A stretch of 12,233 nucleotides of DNA from JAZGDL01 sp036477795 (GCA_036477795.1 JAZGDL010000033.1:1-12233); one strand, 5' to 3'; positions 1 to 6,342 are shown, numbered from the stretch's first letter. Translations and numbers: made by a program. Notes: a model not told the origin generated them from the sequence alone.

Positions 1-1211
1 TTGCGGGTGAAGTAGATGGGCGCCAGCGCCCCCAACGCGGTCACGATCCCCAGCAACAGCACGCTGCCCGTGCGCTTGAGGCCGAAGCCGTCTTCGAGAA
101 ACGCGATGGCCGGTTGCAGCATGCTCACTGATGATGTCACCGCCGCCAGAAACAGCAGCCCGAACCACATGCCCCCGAAAAAGCTTCCACCGGGCATGAA
201 GTGCATGATCGCCGGAATGGTCACAAAACCCAGGCCGAACGTGCTGCCACTGGCGTTCTCAGCGCCCAGAAACAGAAACGCCGTCGGCACCACTATCAGT
301 CCCCCCAGCACCACCTCACAGAACTCGTTGGTGCTGGAAGCGCTGAGCGAGGTCAGCACCACGTCGTCGTCGGGCCGCAGATAGCTCGAATAGCACAGGA
401 TGAGGCCGAAACCGACGCTCAGGGTGAAGAAAATCTGCCCCGCCGCCGCCAGCCACACCTGCGGATCAGCCAGCTTCTCCCACTGCGGGTTCCACATGAA
501 ACCCAGACCGCTGGAGATGCCCGGCAAGGTCAGCACGCGAACCAGAATGATGCACGCGCATAAGACTAACAGCGGCATGGCCACTTTGCAGAACGTCTCA
601 ATGCCTCGGGTCACGCCGCGATAGATGATCACAAAATTGACCACAAAACAGACCAGCACATACCACAGCATGTTTCCCTGGAAAATGCCGCCGTTGTTCT
701 TACTACTAACCGATTCGGCGAAGAATGAGCCGGCCGCGCTTACGATGGCATCGATCTCAGAGGTGTTGTCCCCGGTGTCGGTAATCGCACCGCTGAACAG
801 CTCGCTGAATCCGCCGGAAAAGAATGCGACCGCATAGTGCAGGCACCACGCCTCAATGAAGACGTAGTACATGTAGACGACAACGGGTACGAAAAGGGTA
901 AGGGCCCCGATGGCCTTGGCCGGCCCCCGACGCCAGAGGGCATAAATGATCCCGGGGCCGTTGTTCTGACCGTACCGGCCGCCCAGCCGCCCCATGGTCC
1001 ACTCGCACCAGCAAATCGGAATCCCCAGGACCAGGAAACTGACCAGATAGGGGATCATGAAGGCCCCGCCGCCGTTGTTCACCGCCTGACCGGGGAAACG
1101 CAGGAAGTTTCCCAGCCCCACCGCGGAGCCGGCCACCGCCAGTATCACGCCCATCTTTGAGCCCCAGTGCTCGCGCTGGGGCAGGCCCTCCAAAGCCGGT
1201 GCTTCGCTCAT
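1..1211 (-). CDS. LeuT-type sodium:amino-acid symporter (NSS/SNF family), C-terminus cut by the window edge
   Basis: This inner-membrane carrier would import an amino acid together with sodium. The first 403 residues are visible and align with bacterial LeuT almost end to end, offset by about +8. TM1 carries GSAVGLGNFLRFP (residues 28-40), including the outer-gate Arg38 (LeuT Arg30). Tyr116 matches Tyr108. The TM6 segment GQIFFTLSVGFG (258-269) keeps Phe262, Thr263, Ser265 and Phe268. Asn295 matches Asn286. Thr359 and Ser360 match Na2 ligands 354/355. Glu299 corresponds to LeuT Glu290, the residue linked to chloride independence. Two pocket positions differ from LeuT: Ser29 for Asn21 and Met364 for Ile359. 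The ATG at 1211 is preceded by a GGAGGA Shine-Dalgarno sequence with good spacing. TM10-12 and the inner-gate Asp404 equivalent lie outside the window. The family is certain and the substrate is inferred. The gene is divergent from another sodium:amino-acid symporter. Confidence 0.95.
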   Translation of the reverse strand, partial: MSEAPALEGLPQREHWGSKMGVILAVAGSAVGLGNFLRFPGQAVNNGGGAFMIPYLVSFLVLGIPICWCEWTMGRLGGRYGQNNGPGIIYALWRRGPAKAIGALTLFVPVVVYMYYVFIEAWCLHYAVAFFSGGFSELFSGAITDTGDNTSEIDAIVSAAGSFFAESVSSKNNGGIFQGNMLWYVLVCFVVNFVIIYRGVTRGIETFCKVAMPLLVLCACIILVRVLTLPGISSGLGFMWNPQWEKLADPQVWLAAAGQIFFTLSVGFGLILCYSSYLRPDDDVVLTSLSASSTNEFCEVVLGGLIVVPTAFLFLGAENASGSTFGLGFVTIPAIMHFMPGGSFFGGMWFGLLFLAAVTSSVSMLQPAIAFLEDGFGLKRTGSVLLLGIVTALGALAPIYFTR

Positions 1212-1275
1212 GGGTCCTCCGTTCTCGATCCCTGAATTGCTCCGTGTCTTTCGAGCCGACGCATCTTTGGGACGA

Positions 1276-1305
1276 ACCATACTCGACATCCGCGCGGATG
1301 ATCAA
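1276..1305 (-). promoter_or_regulatory. Candidate sigma-70-like promoter for the LeuT-type gene with a palindrome in the spacer
   Basis: On the minus strand TTGATC (1305-1300) and TATGGT (1281-1276) are separated by 18 bp and would give a leader of about 60 nt. A perfect 12-bp palindrome, ATCCGCGCGGAT (1288-1299), fills much of the spacer and could be an operator. Each hexamer matches consensus at only four of six positions, so this is a weak prediction. Confidence 0.28.
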
Positions 1306-1359
1306 GCTGCAAGCTATCTTCGAGCTACGCTCCCGCAATTGACCCCTGCATATTCACAT

Positions 1360-1401
1360 GCAAAAGTGCTGGTGCAAAAGTGCTGGTGCAAAAGTGCTGG
1401 T
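1360..1401 (+). repeat. 14-bp tandem repeat, three exact copies
   Basis: The unit GCAAAAGTGCTGGT occurs three times head to tail at 1360-1373, 1374-1387 and 1388-1401. The last copy runs straight into the 5' arm of the hairpin at 1399-1422, so the repeat and the hairpin share the GCTGGTGC sequence. No spacers separate the copies. Confidence 0.95.
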
Positions 1402-1422
1402 GCGAGAATCCTTTCTCGCACC
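1399..1422. repeat. 24-nt hairpin element, copy 1 (10-bp stem, TCCT loop)
   Basis: The arms GGTGCGAGAA (1399-1408) and TTCTCGCACC (1413-1422) are perfectly complementary around the loop TCCT. The same element, with a two-base compensatory change in the stem, occurs at 4619-4642. Here it lies between two divergent candidate promoters, so it may not be transcribed from either. Confidence 0.85.
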
Positions 1423-1435
1423 CCGCAACCGACAC

Positions 1436-1463
1436 AAGCCCGCGGGTTGCAACCCGTGGGCTT
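1436..1463. repeat. 28-bp palindrome (AAGCCC-type), copy 1
   Basis: The left half starts AAGCCCGCGGG and the right half ends CCCGTGGGCTT. The halves are complementary throughout except for one G-T pair (1442/1457), and the centre is TTGCAA. TTTT follows at 1462-1465, so it could also act as a weak terminator for plus-strand transcripts. A second element with nearly the same arms lies inside a coding region at 11017-11044. Confidence 0.85.
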
Positions 1464-1475
1464 TTCGCAAGCGTG

Positions 1476-1503
1476 TTGCACACCGACCGTCTTCAACTAC
1501 AAT
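1476..1503 (+). promoter_or_regulatory. Candidate sigma-70-like promoter for the AGCS symporter gene
   Basis: TTGCAC (1476-1481) and TACAAT (1498-1503) are separated by 16 bp. The -10 hexamer matches consensus at five of six positions and the -35 is poor. A start point near 1510 would give a leader of about 40 nt before the TTG start at 1551. Confidence 0.4.
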
Positions 1504-1550
1504 TCGTCCGACCCTGAACTGGTGGGTCGATCCGCACTTGGAGGACACTA

Positions 1551-3374
1551 TTGGTTCTAGCGAGCACCCTCAGCGATCTTGCTTCCGGATTTGTAAACCT
1601 GGTCTGGTCCACGCCGTTGTTCCTGCTACTGCTGGGATGCGGACTGACCTTCTCGGTGGCGACCAAGTTTTGTCAGTGGCGGGTGCTCACCCACGGCCTG
1701 GATTGCGTACGCGGCAAATACGACAATCCCGACGACCCCGGCGCCATATCGCACTTTCAGGCGCTGTGCGCGGCGCTCTCCGCCACTGTGGGGCTGGGTA
1801 ACATCGCCGGCGTGGCTGTAGCTGTTTCGCTGGGCGGGCCCGGGGCGGTGTTCTGGATGTGGGTGGTGGGCCTGTTCGGAATGGCCCTCAAATTCGCCGA
1901 ATGCTCTCTGGCGGTGATGTACCGGGACGTCCGCGACGTTCCTGACCCCAGTGCGCCAGCCCTGATGGAGGCCGACGCCGAGGCCCGCACGCTTGAATAC
2001 AAAGGGGAACCCCCACCGGCCAGCGGTGCACAGGAACAGGCCCGGGGCGAAGTACGCGGCGGGCCCATGTGGTACATCCAAAAGGGGCTCGTCGACCCGC
2101 TGCTGCAAAAAGGGAATCCCGCTTGGGTGATCTTCAAAGTCCTGGCTGTGCTGTTCGCCATATCCGCGATGCTCAACAGCTTCGGCGGCGGCAACATGTT
2201 TCAGGGCTGGAACATCAGCAACGTCCTGCTACAGAACTTCGGGGTGCCCAAACTGCTGTCGGCCACGTTGGTGTCCATACTGGTAGCCATGGTGATCATC
2301 GGCGGCATCAAGCGGATCGGCCAGGTCGCCTCCAGGCTGGTGCCCTTCATGTGCGTGGTGTACGTTCTGGGTTCGTTGTGTATCATCTTCAGCCACGCTT
2401 CCGAGATCCCGCGCTATATTTCGCTCATCGTCACCTCCGCATTCACCAACACCGAAGGGGCCGGCACTTTCGTGGGCGTGTCCTGCTGGGTGGCCTTCAC
2501 CTGGGGCCTGAAGCGGGCCTGCTTCAGCAACGAAGCGGGGGAAGGTTCAGCAGCGATGGCCCACGCCGCCGCCAAGACCAACGAGCCCATACGTGAAGGT
2601 GTCGTCGCCGGAATGGGGCCTTTCATTGACACACTCATAATATGCACCATGAGTGCCATGGTGCTGCTCATGACCGGCGCCTGGAGCCGGCCTGCGGTCG
2701 GTACGGTGCAATCCATTTCCGGCGACCGCGTGATCATCCGGCTCAACCACGACATGCCCGAGCGATTTCAGCGTGATTACCTTAGGGAGTTCAACGCCGA
2801 GCCCAACCTGGCTATCTACGTCGAGCACCTCCCCGGCGAAGAAGCCGAGCAGGTCCGGTTGCCTCTCCTCTCTGATCAAGACGGTGACACCGCATCATGG
2901 AGCGACATGACCACCTTGACGTTGGATCTTTCCAAGGTCGACCAGGACGAACGCGCCAACGTAGCCAGGATCGTACCGGGTTTGCCGGTGCACATCCCGC
3001 TGCACGGCGCCGAGATGATGCGTTTCGCATTCGACAGCGGCCTGTCCGGCTCGGGCAAGTGGATCATCACCCTGGGGGTCTGCCTGTTCGGGTTCAGCAC
3101 CATGATCAGTTGGTCTTATTACGGCGAGAAGGGCGCGGAGTATCTGTTCGGACCGCAGGCCATACTCGCCTACAAATTCGTGTTTGTGACCTTCGTGTTC
3201 TTGGGAATGGTGCTCGAAAAATTCTCCACCGTATACGATTTTTCCGACGGCACCACGGGCCTGATGGTCCTGTGCAACCTGCCCGCGGTACTGATTCTCA
3301 TGCCAAAGTTGCTGGGAGCCGCCCGGGACTATTTCCGGCGGCTTGATTCAGGTGAAATAAGACCATTGCGCTGA
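1551..3374 (+). CDS. Alanine/glycine:cation symporter family protein (AGCS) with a large soluble insert
   Basis: This inner-membrane carrier imports small neutral amino acids with sodium. Family signatures are clear: GLGNIAGVAVAVSLGGPGA (81-99), FWMWVVGLFGMALKFAE (101-117), GGPMWYI (170-176), RACFSNEAGEGSA (322-334) and WSYYGEKGAEYLFG (521-534). Translation probably starts at TTG 1551, because GGAGG lies six bases upstream at 1540-1544 and the first membrane segment begins soon after. The protein has 607 residues, against roughly 450-500 for typical members. Two regions account for the excess: a polar loop at about 127-169 and a charged, probably beta-rich insert at about 381-485. The insert falls between TG(A)W, where the family usually passes directly to the next helix, and the helix starting near GKWIITLG. 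The family call is firm. The substrate and the insert's role are inferred or unknown. Confidence 0.95.
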   Translation: MVLASTLSDLASGFVNLVWSTPLFLLLLGCGLTFSVATKFCQWRVLTHGLDCVRGKYDNPDDPGAISHFQALCAALSATVGLGNIAGVAVAVSLGGPGAVFWMWVVGLFGMALKFAECSLAVMYRDVRDVPDPSAPALMEADAEARTLEYKGEPPPASGAQEQARGEVRGGPMWYIQKGLVDPLLQKGNPAWVIFKVLAVLFAISAMLNSFGGGNMFQGWNISNVLLQNFGVPKLLSATLVSILVAMVIIGGIKRIGQVASRLVPFMCVVYVLGSLCIIFSHASEIPRYISLIVTSAFTNTEGAGTFVGVSCWVAFTWGLKRACFSNEAGEGSAAMAHAAAKTNEPIREGVVAGMGPFIDTLIICTMSAMVLLMTGAWSRPAVGTVQSISGDRVIIRLNHDMPERFQRDYLREFNAEPNLAIYVEHLPGEEAEQVRLPLLSDQDGDTASWSDMTTLTLDLSKVDQDERANVARIVPGLPVHIPLHGAEMMRFAFDSGLSGSGKWIITLGVCLFGFSTMISWSYYGEKGAEYLFGPQAILAYKFVFVTFVFLGMVLEKFSTVYDFSDGTTGLMVLCNLPAVLILMPKLLGAARDYFRRLDSGEIRPLR

Positions 3375-3395
3375 GACTGGCCAAAGCGCTAAGCC

Positions 3396-3583
3396 GGATT
3401 CTTCATACCGCAGAGATCGCAGAGCATTATATGGTAAGAAGTTACGGCCGAAGTCTCGCTTGTCTCATTCCGATCCCGGCGCGCCGGGATTTGTTTCGGC
3501 CTCGCCGGGATTCCGCGCTGACTTCCCGGACTTCCCATCTATTCCGTCTCTGCGGGCTCTGCGTGCTCCGCGGTGAATAATCC
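3396..3583. mobile_element. MITE-like inverted-repeat element between genes
   Basis: An imperfect terminal inverted repeat brackets this 188-bp stretch. The left end (3396-3424) begins GGATT and contains ACCGCAGAGATCGCAGAG. The right end (3557-3583), read on the minus strand, begins GGATT and contains ACCGCGGAGCACGCAGAG, matching 15 of 18 bases. A perfect 18-bp palindrome at 3473-3490 lies close to the centre. The element occupies most of the gap between the AGCS gene and the lipoprotein gene and encodes nothing recognisable. The mobile-element label is an inference: no transposase or target duplication is visible. Confidence 0.4.
3473..3490. repeat. Perfect 18-bp palindrome
   Basis: ATCCCGGCGCGCCGGGAT is its own reverse complement. 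It is followed by TTGTTT, so it could serve as a terminator for the AGCS transcript about 100 bases after its stop. It also sits near the centre of the inverted-repeat element described at 3396-3583. Confidence 0.7.
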
Positions 3584-3710
3584 GCGCTAATCTTCACCGT
3601 GGTCGTTGGCGCCGGTCGGTACAGAGGCTAGCTTCATGGGCGTAAGGGGTGCACCTGAGAGATGCACGAAGCTGAGGGCGACCAAGGAGGGAGCCCGAAG
3701 AAGGCACGAA

Positions 3711-4376
3711 GTGAATCGTCAATCGTCAATCGTCAATCGTCAATCGTCGGATTCCCTGGCGTCTGTTCCGTTCACAACACGCCAGCATCTCGCTATCGGA
3801 ATGTCATTGGTGTTGTCCTGCTGCGGATTTGCCTGTCGCGAGAACTCTGAACCTCCCGGCCGGCACAACGTCAACCTCGGCGGCGGCGCCCGGCTGCTCT
3901 TGCCGACCCCCTTGCGCCGACCCGACGAAGCCTCGTTCAGAGGGAAAGCAAGTGTCGTCCCTCTGGTTGACCTGGATGCCGGTTCGCAGGAAGCGCCCGG
4001 TTCGCAGGAAGCGGATCGCCGGGCCATCGTCCGTTTGTTCGCAGCCGTCCGCAGCGCGATCGCGGAGCAGGATCTCGAAGCGATGGTCGACCTGCTGGTC
4101 GAACGACAACGGGAAGTTGCCAGGGCGGCGATTCCCGCCACCAGGCAGACGCTGCAGGTCCTGGTGGAGCTGACCGCACTGCTCCAATCTGCCGCCGCTC
4201 CGGCGTTCGCCGATACACTTGTCGAGTTTCTCTCCGACCGGCTCAATCCCACGATGGAGATGGGTGAGTTGACGTTCGAATCTCCTGAAAAAGCTTCGGC
4301 GGTATTCGGAATGCACCGGCTTGAGTTTGAGAAGTCAGGAGGCCGCTGGTTCTTCGTATCGCCGGTTTTCAATTAA
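3711..4376 (+). CDS. Putative lipoprotein of unknown function (start uncertain)
   Basis: The product is not assigned to a named family. The chosen GTG start at 3711 has AGAAGG six bases upstream and is followed at once by five heptamer repeats. An ATG at 3801 is the main alternative. From 3711 the protein has 221 residues. A basic and then hydrophobic stretch ends in Cys-rich LSCCGFAC, which fits a lipoprotein signal with the acylated Cys in VLSC or GFAC, so the protein is probably envelope-attached. The mature part has a helical segment of the AIVRLFAAVRSAIAEQDLEA type and ends with a strand-like FEKSGGRWFFVSP. That combination is reminiscent of NTF2/SnoaL-like folds, but this is weak. An 18-bp duplication gives GSQEAPGSQEA. 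The frame is open upstream to 3606, where only weak starts exist. Confidence 0.6.
   Translation: MNRQSSIVNRQSSDSLASVPFTTRQHLAIGMSLVLSCCGFACRENSEPPGRHNVNLGGGARLLLPTPLRRPDEASFRGKASVVPLVDLDAGSQEAPGSQEADRRAIVRLFAAVRSAIAEQDLEAMVDLLVERQREVARAAIPATRQTLQVLVELTALLQSAAAPAFADTLVEFLSDRLNPTMEMGELTFESPEKASAVFGMHRLEFEKSGGRWFFVSPVFN
3714..3748 (+). repeat. Heptamer tandem repeat AATCGTC, five exact copies
   Basis: Five head-to-tail copies of AATCGTC run from 3714 to 3748, beginning immediately after the GTG at 3711-3713. Because seven is not a multiple of three, a change of one copy would shift the frame of any product that starts upstream of the repeat. Confidence 0.97.
3979..4013 (+). repeat. In-frame direct duplication, 18-bp period
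   Basis: The 17-base unit CCGGTTCGCAGGAAGCG occurs at 3979-3995 and 3997-4013, separated by one C. The period is six codons and gives the doubled GSQEAP/GSQEAD in the lipoprotein's linker after the signal region. Confidence 0.9.
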
Positions 4377-4466
4377 CAAGCCCGCCAACTCCGGCGGCAA
4401 CGACCAATATCGGCTGAGAAGTAACGGACGACCCGATCCGGCGCGGACCAACAACTCGAGAAACGG

Positions 4467-5174
4467 ATGACAAGTCAACCGCTCCAAGCCCACAGCATCG
4501 CCGAAGCTCACTTCTATCTCATGGTGACGCCGTGTCCGCGGTGCGGTCGCGGTCCGCTCAAGAGCGAAGGACCGGACCGAGAGGAGCAGAGCCAACACGG
4601 GCTGGACCGAGAGGAGCTGGACCGAGAATCCTTTCTCGGTCCCGATGGAAGGTCAGCCCATGAAAGGTCAGCCGGTCCCGGTATCGAACCCGAGTCGCGC
4701 CATTCATGCCGCGCGCTGTGCCGATCCTGCGGTCATCAAGACACCTTCACCTTTACCCTGCCCCAAACCGCGCCGGACGACGATCCCAACAACCTCTACC
4801 CCATCGTCAATCCCAGCGACGAACCGTCGAAGATCCTCGACGTGGGCCAATGGATCACTCTGTTCCGGGTGATTCTTGAATCCGCCGGCAACCAGGCCGA
4901 CAAGATCGAAGCCCGCCGCTTAGGCTACGAAGCCGCCCAGTGTCTGGAAGAGGCCATCAAGTTCTACGACGACGACGAGCTGCCGCCGGAAGAAGCCGTG
5001 TTCTGCGAAACGACCCGCGCCCATCTGCGCGACCATCCGCAGCAGTTCGCCAGACAACGATTGATTGAATTACGGGCCAAGCTGCCCCAGGCCATTGCCA
5101 TGCAGCGCCGCATCACCCGCGACGCCCAAAAACGCCGCGACCGGCACCGGCCCTGGTGGAAATTCTGGGCCTGA
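4467..5174 (+). CDS. Hypothetical protein with split zinc-ribbon-like CxxC pairs
   Basis: No named family is recognised. The 235-residue product is cytoplasmic in character. It starts with a short segment, then EAHFYLMVTPCPRCGRGPL with Cys23 and Cys26, and a second knuckle CRSCGH with Cys85 and Cys88, together a plausible four-Cys zinc site. Between them (about 35-75) lies low-complexity sequence made from 15-bp repeats (DREE, LDREE, LDRES, RSA twice) and a 24-nt palindrome. This region looks inserted, and it keeps the frame. Residues 105-215 are acidic then mostly helical (VGQWITLFRVILESAG, YEAAQCLEEAIKFY). The C-terminus is basic and aromatic, ending RPWWKFWA. ATG 4467 follows a weak purine-rich GAGAAACGG. 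The role is unknown. Confidence 0.75.
   Translation: MTSQPLQAHSIAEAHFYLMVTPCPRCGRGPLKSEGPDREEQSQHGLDREELDRESFLGPDGRSAHERSAGPGIEPESRHSCRALCRSCGHQDTFTFTLPQTAPDDDPNNLYPIVNPSDEPSKILDVGQWITLFRVILESAGNQADKIEARRLGYEAAQCLEEAIKFYDDDELPPEEAVFCETTRAHLRDHPQQFARQRLIELRAKLPQAIAMQRRITRDAQKRRDRHRPWWKFWA
4601..4642. repeat. 15-bp tandem repeat plus 24-nt hairpin element, copy 2, inside a coding region
   Basis: GCTGGACCGAGAGGA (4601-4615) is followed by a diverged copy that becomes the palindrome at 4619-4642: arms GGACCGAGAA (4619-4628) and TTCTCGGTCC (4633-4642) around loop TCCT. Compared with the element at 1399-1422, the core CGAGAATCCTTTCTCG is identical. The stem pair TG/CA has become AC/GT, so pairing is kept. 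An earlier diverged unit begins near 4570. A further 15-bp period repeat (AAGGTCAGCC at 4649-4658 and 4664-4673) follows. Confidence 0.85.
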
Positions 5175-5196
5175 CCCGGACTGAGGCCCCCCCGCG

Positions 5197-5226
5197 TTGA
5201 CGCGGTACAACCGGCGGCGGTACACT
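5197..5226 (+). promoter_or_regulatory. Candidate sigma-70-like promoter for lpxD-lpxI
   Basis: TTGACG (5197-5202) and TACACT (5221-5226) are separated by 18 bp, five and four of six consensus bases. The predicted start point near 5233 would give a leader of about 45 nt before the lpxD ATG. No clear Shine-Dalgarno sequence precedes that ATG. Confidence 0.4.
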
Positions 5227-5277
5227 TATCCCGTTACTGGCGCGTGCCTGACGGCTGATGTATCAGCGTGATCCCCC

Positions 5278-6342
5278 ATGAAACTGTCCGAACTTTGCGA
5301 CTTTCTGGCCTCGCACGGCTTCGCAAACGAGATTGACGGAGCCGGCGACCTCTCCATCAACGCCGTCAACACCATTGAGGACGCCCGGCCGGGAGAAATC
5401 ACCTTTCTCGCCAACCCCAAGTACAACGCTTCGGTGGCCGCCACCAAAGCGTCGGCCATCATCGTCAAGCCCGACGTCGAGGTCCCCGACGCGGTGGCGA
5501 CGGTCCGCTGCGCCGACCCCTACGGCGCCGTCACCGCAGCCATCATCCGTCTCCACGGTTATCGCAAGCACCCGCAGTGGGGCATCCACGAACGGGCCAC
5601 GGTCTCCACCAGTGCGCACCTGGGACAAAACGCGAACATCGGCCCCTACGTCACCATCGCCGACGGCGTCGTGATAGGCAAGAACGCCACCATCTACCCC
5701 GGATGCTACATAGCTGACGGCGCCACCATCGGCGACGATGTAACCCTGTTTCCCAACGTGGTGATCTACGACGGTGCCCGTATCGGAAATCGCGTCACCA
5801 TTCACGCCGGAAGCGTCATCGGCGAGGACGGACTGGGCTACGCGCCGGTTGACGGGGCCTGGCTCAAGATCCCTCTGATCGGCTCCATCGTGATCGAAGA
5901 CGACGTCGAGATCGGCGCCTGCTGCGCCATGGATCGGGCGACCATAGGCGAGACCCGCATCGGCCGCGGTTCTAAATTCAGCAATTCCGTCGTCATTGGG
6001 CATGGCACCAAGGTCGGTGAGCATTGCATGATCGTCGCCCAGGTGGGCGTGGCCGGTTCAACCCGGATCGGCAATCATGTTACTTTGGCCGGTCAGGTCG
6101 GGGTCAGCGGTCATCTGACCATCGGCGACGGCGCTCGCGTCGGCGCCAAGAGCGGCGTCCACTCCAATATCGAGGGCGGAGCCGACTATCTCGGCTTACC
6201 GGCGGTCGAATCCGCCGCCTTCCGCCGGCAGAGCTCGCTTATCAACAGGCTCCCGCAAATGAAGCAGCGTTTGCGCGATCTGGAAGCCGAGGTACGGCAA
6301 CTACGCGAATCGTTGGAAGAGCATGCCAAGCACGAACAGTGA
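5278..6342 (+). CDS. lpxD: UDP-3-O-(3-hydroxyacyl)glucosamine N-acyltransferase LpxD
   Basis: LpxD adds the second 3-hydroxyacyl chain, from acyl-ACP, to UDP-3-O-acyl-glucosamine in lipid A synthesis, acting in the cytoplasm as a trimer. The N-terminal uridine-binding domain (about 1-100) shows the typical ITFLANPKY followed by ASAIIVKPD. A left-handed beta-helix of hexapeptide repeats (about 110-310) includes GEDGLGYAP and VEIGACCAMDRATIG. His242 in VVIGHGTKVG aligns with the catalytic His239 of E. coli LpxD. The C-terminal tail (about 320-354) is a charged coiled coil. At 354 residues the length is normal. The N-terminus starts exactly where family members do, although ATG 5278 has no obvious Shine-Dalgarno sequence. 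The 3' end overlaps lpxI by 20 bases, implying one transcript and translational coupling. Confidence 0.97.
   Translation: MKLSELCDFLASHGFANEIDGAGDLSINAVNTIEDARPGEITFLANPKYNASVAATKASAIIVKPDVEVPDAVATVRCADPYGAVTAAIIRLHGYRKHPQWGIHERATVSTSAHLGQNANIGPYVTIADGVVIGKNATIYPGCYIADGATIGDDVTLFPNVVIYDGARIGNRVTIHAGSVIGEDGLGYAPVDGAWLKIPLIGSIVIEDDVEIGACCAMDRATIGETRIGRGSKFSNSVVIGHGTKVGEHCMIVAQVGVAGSTRIGNHVTLAGQVGVSGHLTIGDGARVGAKSGVHSNIEGGADYLGLPAVESAAFRRQSSLINRLPQMKQRLRDLEAEVRQLRESLEEHAKHEQ

Larger units (their letters stand above)
1212..1550. other. Divergent intergenic control region between two symporter genes
   Basis: No gene is supported in these 339 bases. The spacer holds a candidate minus-strand promoter near 1276-1305, a 14-bp tandem repeat (1360-1401), a 10-bp-stem hairpin (1399-1422), a 28-bp near-perfect palindrome (1436-1463) and a candidate plus-strand promoter (1476-1503). 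Short open frames across it are repetitive, lack ribosome binding sites and look like chance translations. Confidence 0.7.

Noticed and set aside
853..1338. Minus-strand open frame of about 160 codons
   Set aside because: It is out of frame with the LeuT-type gene that covers most of it, is Arg/Gly-rich without family motifs, and has no ribosome binding site comparable to the GGAGGA before 1211.
1360..1401. Possible CRISPR array in the three 14-bp repeats
   Set aside because: The copies are directly adjacent with no spacers, the unit is too short, and no cas genes are present.
3606..3710. Extension of the lipoprotein gene to TTG 3606 or ATG 3636
   Set aside because: Neither has a ribosome binding site, and the extra residues are basic and low in hydrophobicity, moving the signal sequence far inside the protein.
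3797..3803. ATG 3801 as the preferred lipoprotein start
   Set aside because: Not excluded, but it would leave a signal peptide with almost no n-region and only a weak CGGA immediately before the ATG. The GTG at 3711 was judged slightly better.
3662..3850. Small plus-strand frame over the heptamer repeat
   Set aside because: It is 62 codons, mostly repeat translation, and overlaps the better-supported lipoprotein frame.
4335..4598. Minus-strand frame of 87 codons before the split zinc-ribbon gene
   Set aside because: It overlaps two plus-strand genes, shows no recognisable motif and contains repeat-derived sequence.
5263..6024. Long minus-strand open frame (about 250 codons) opposite lpxD
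   Set aside because: Its Asp/Gly/Val-rich translation mirrors the hexapeptide repeats of lpxD on the other strand. lpxD is certain and nothing family-like is seen in the antisense frame.
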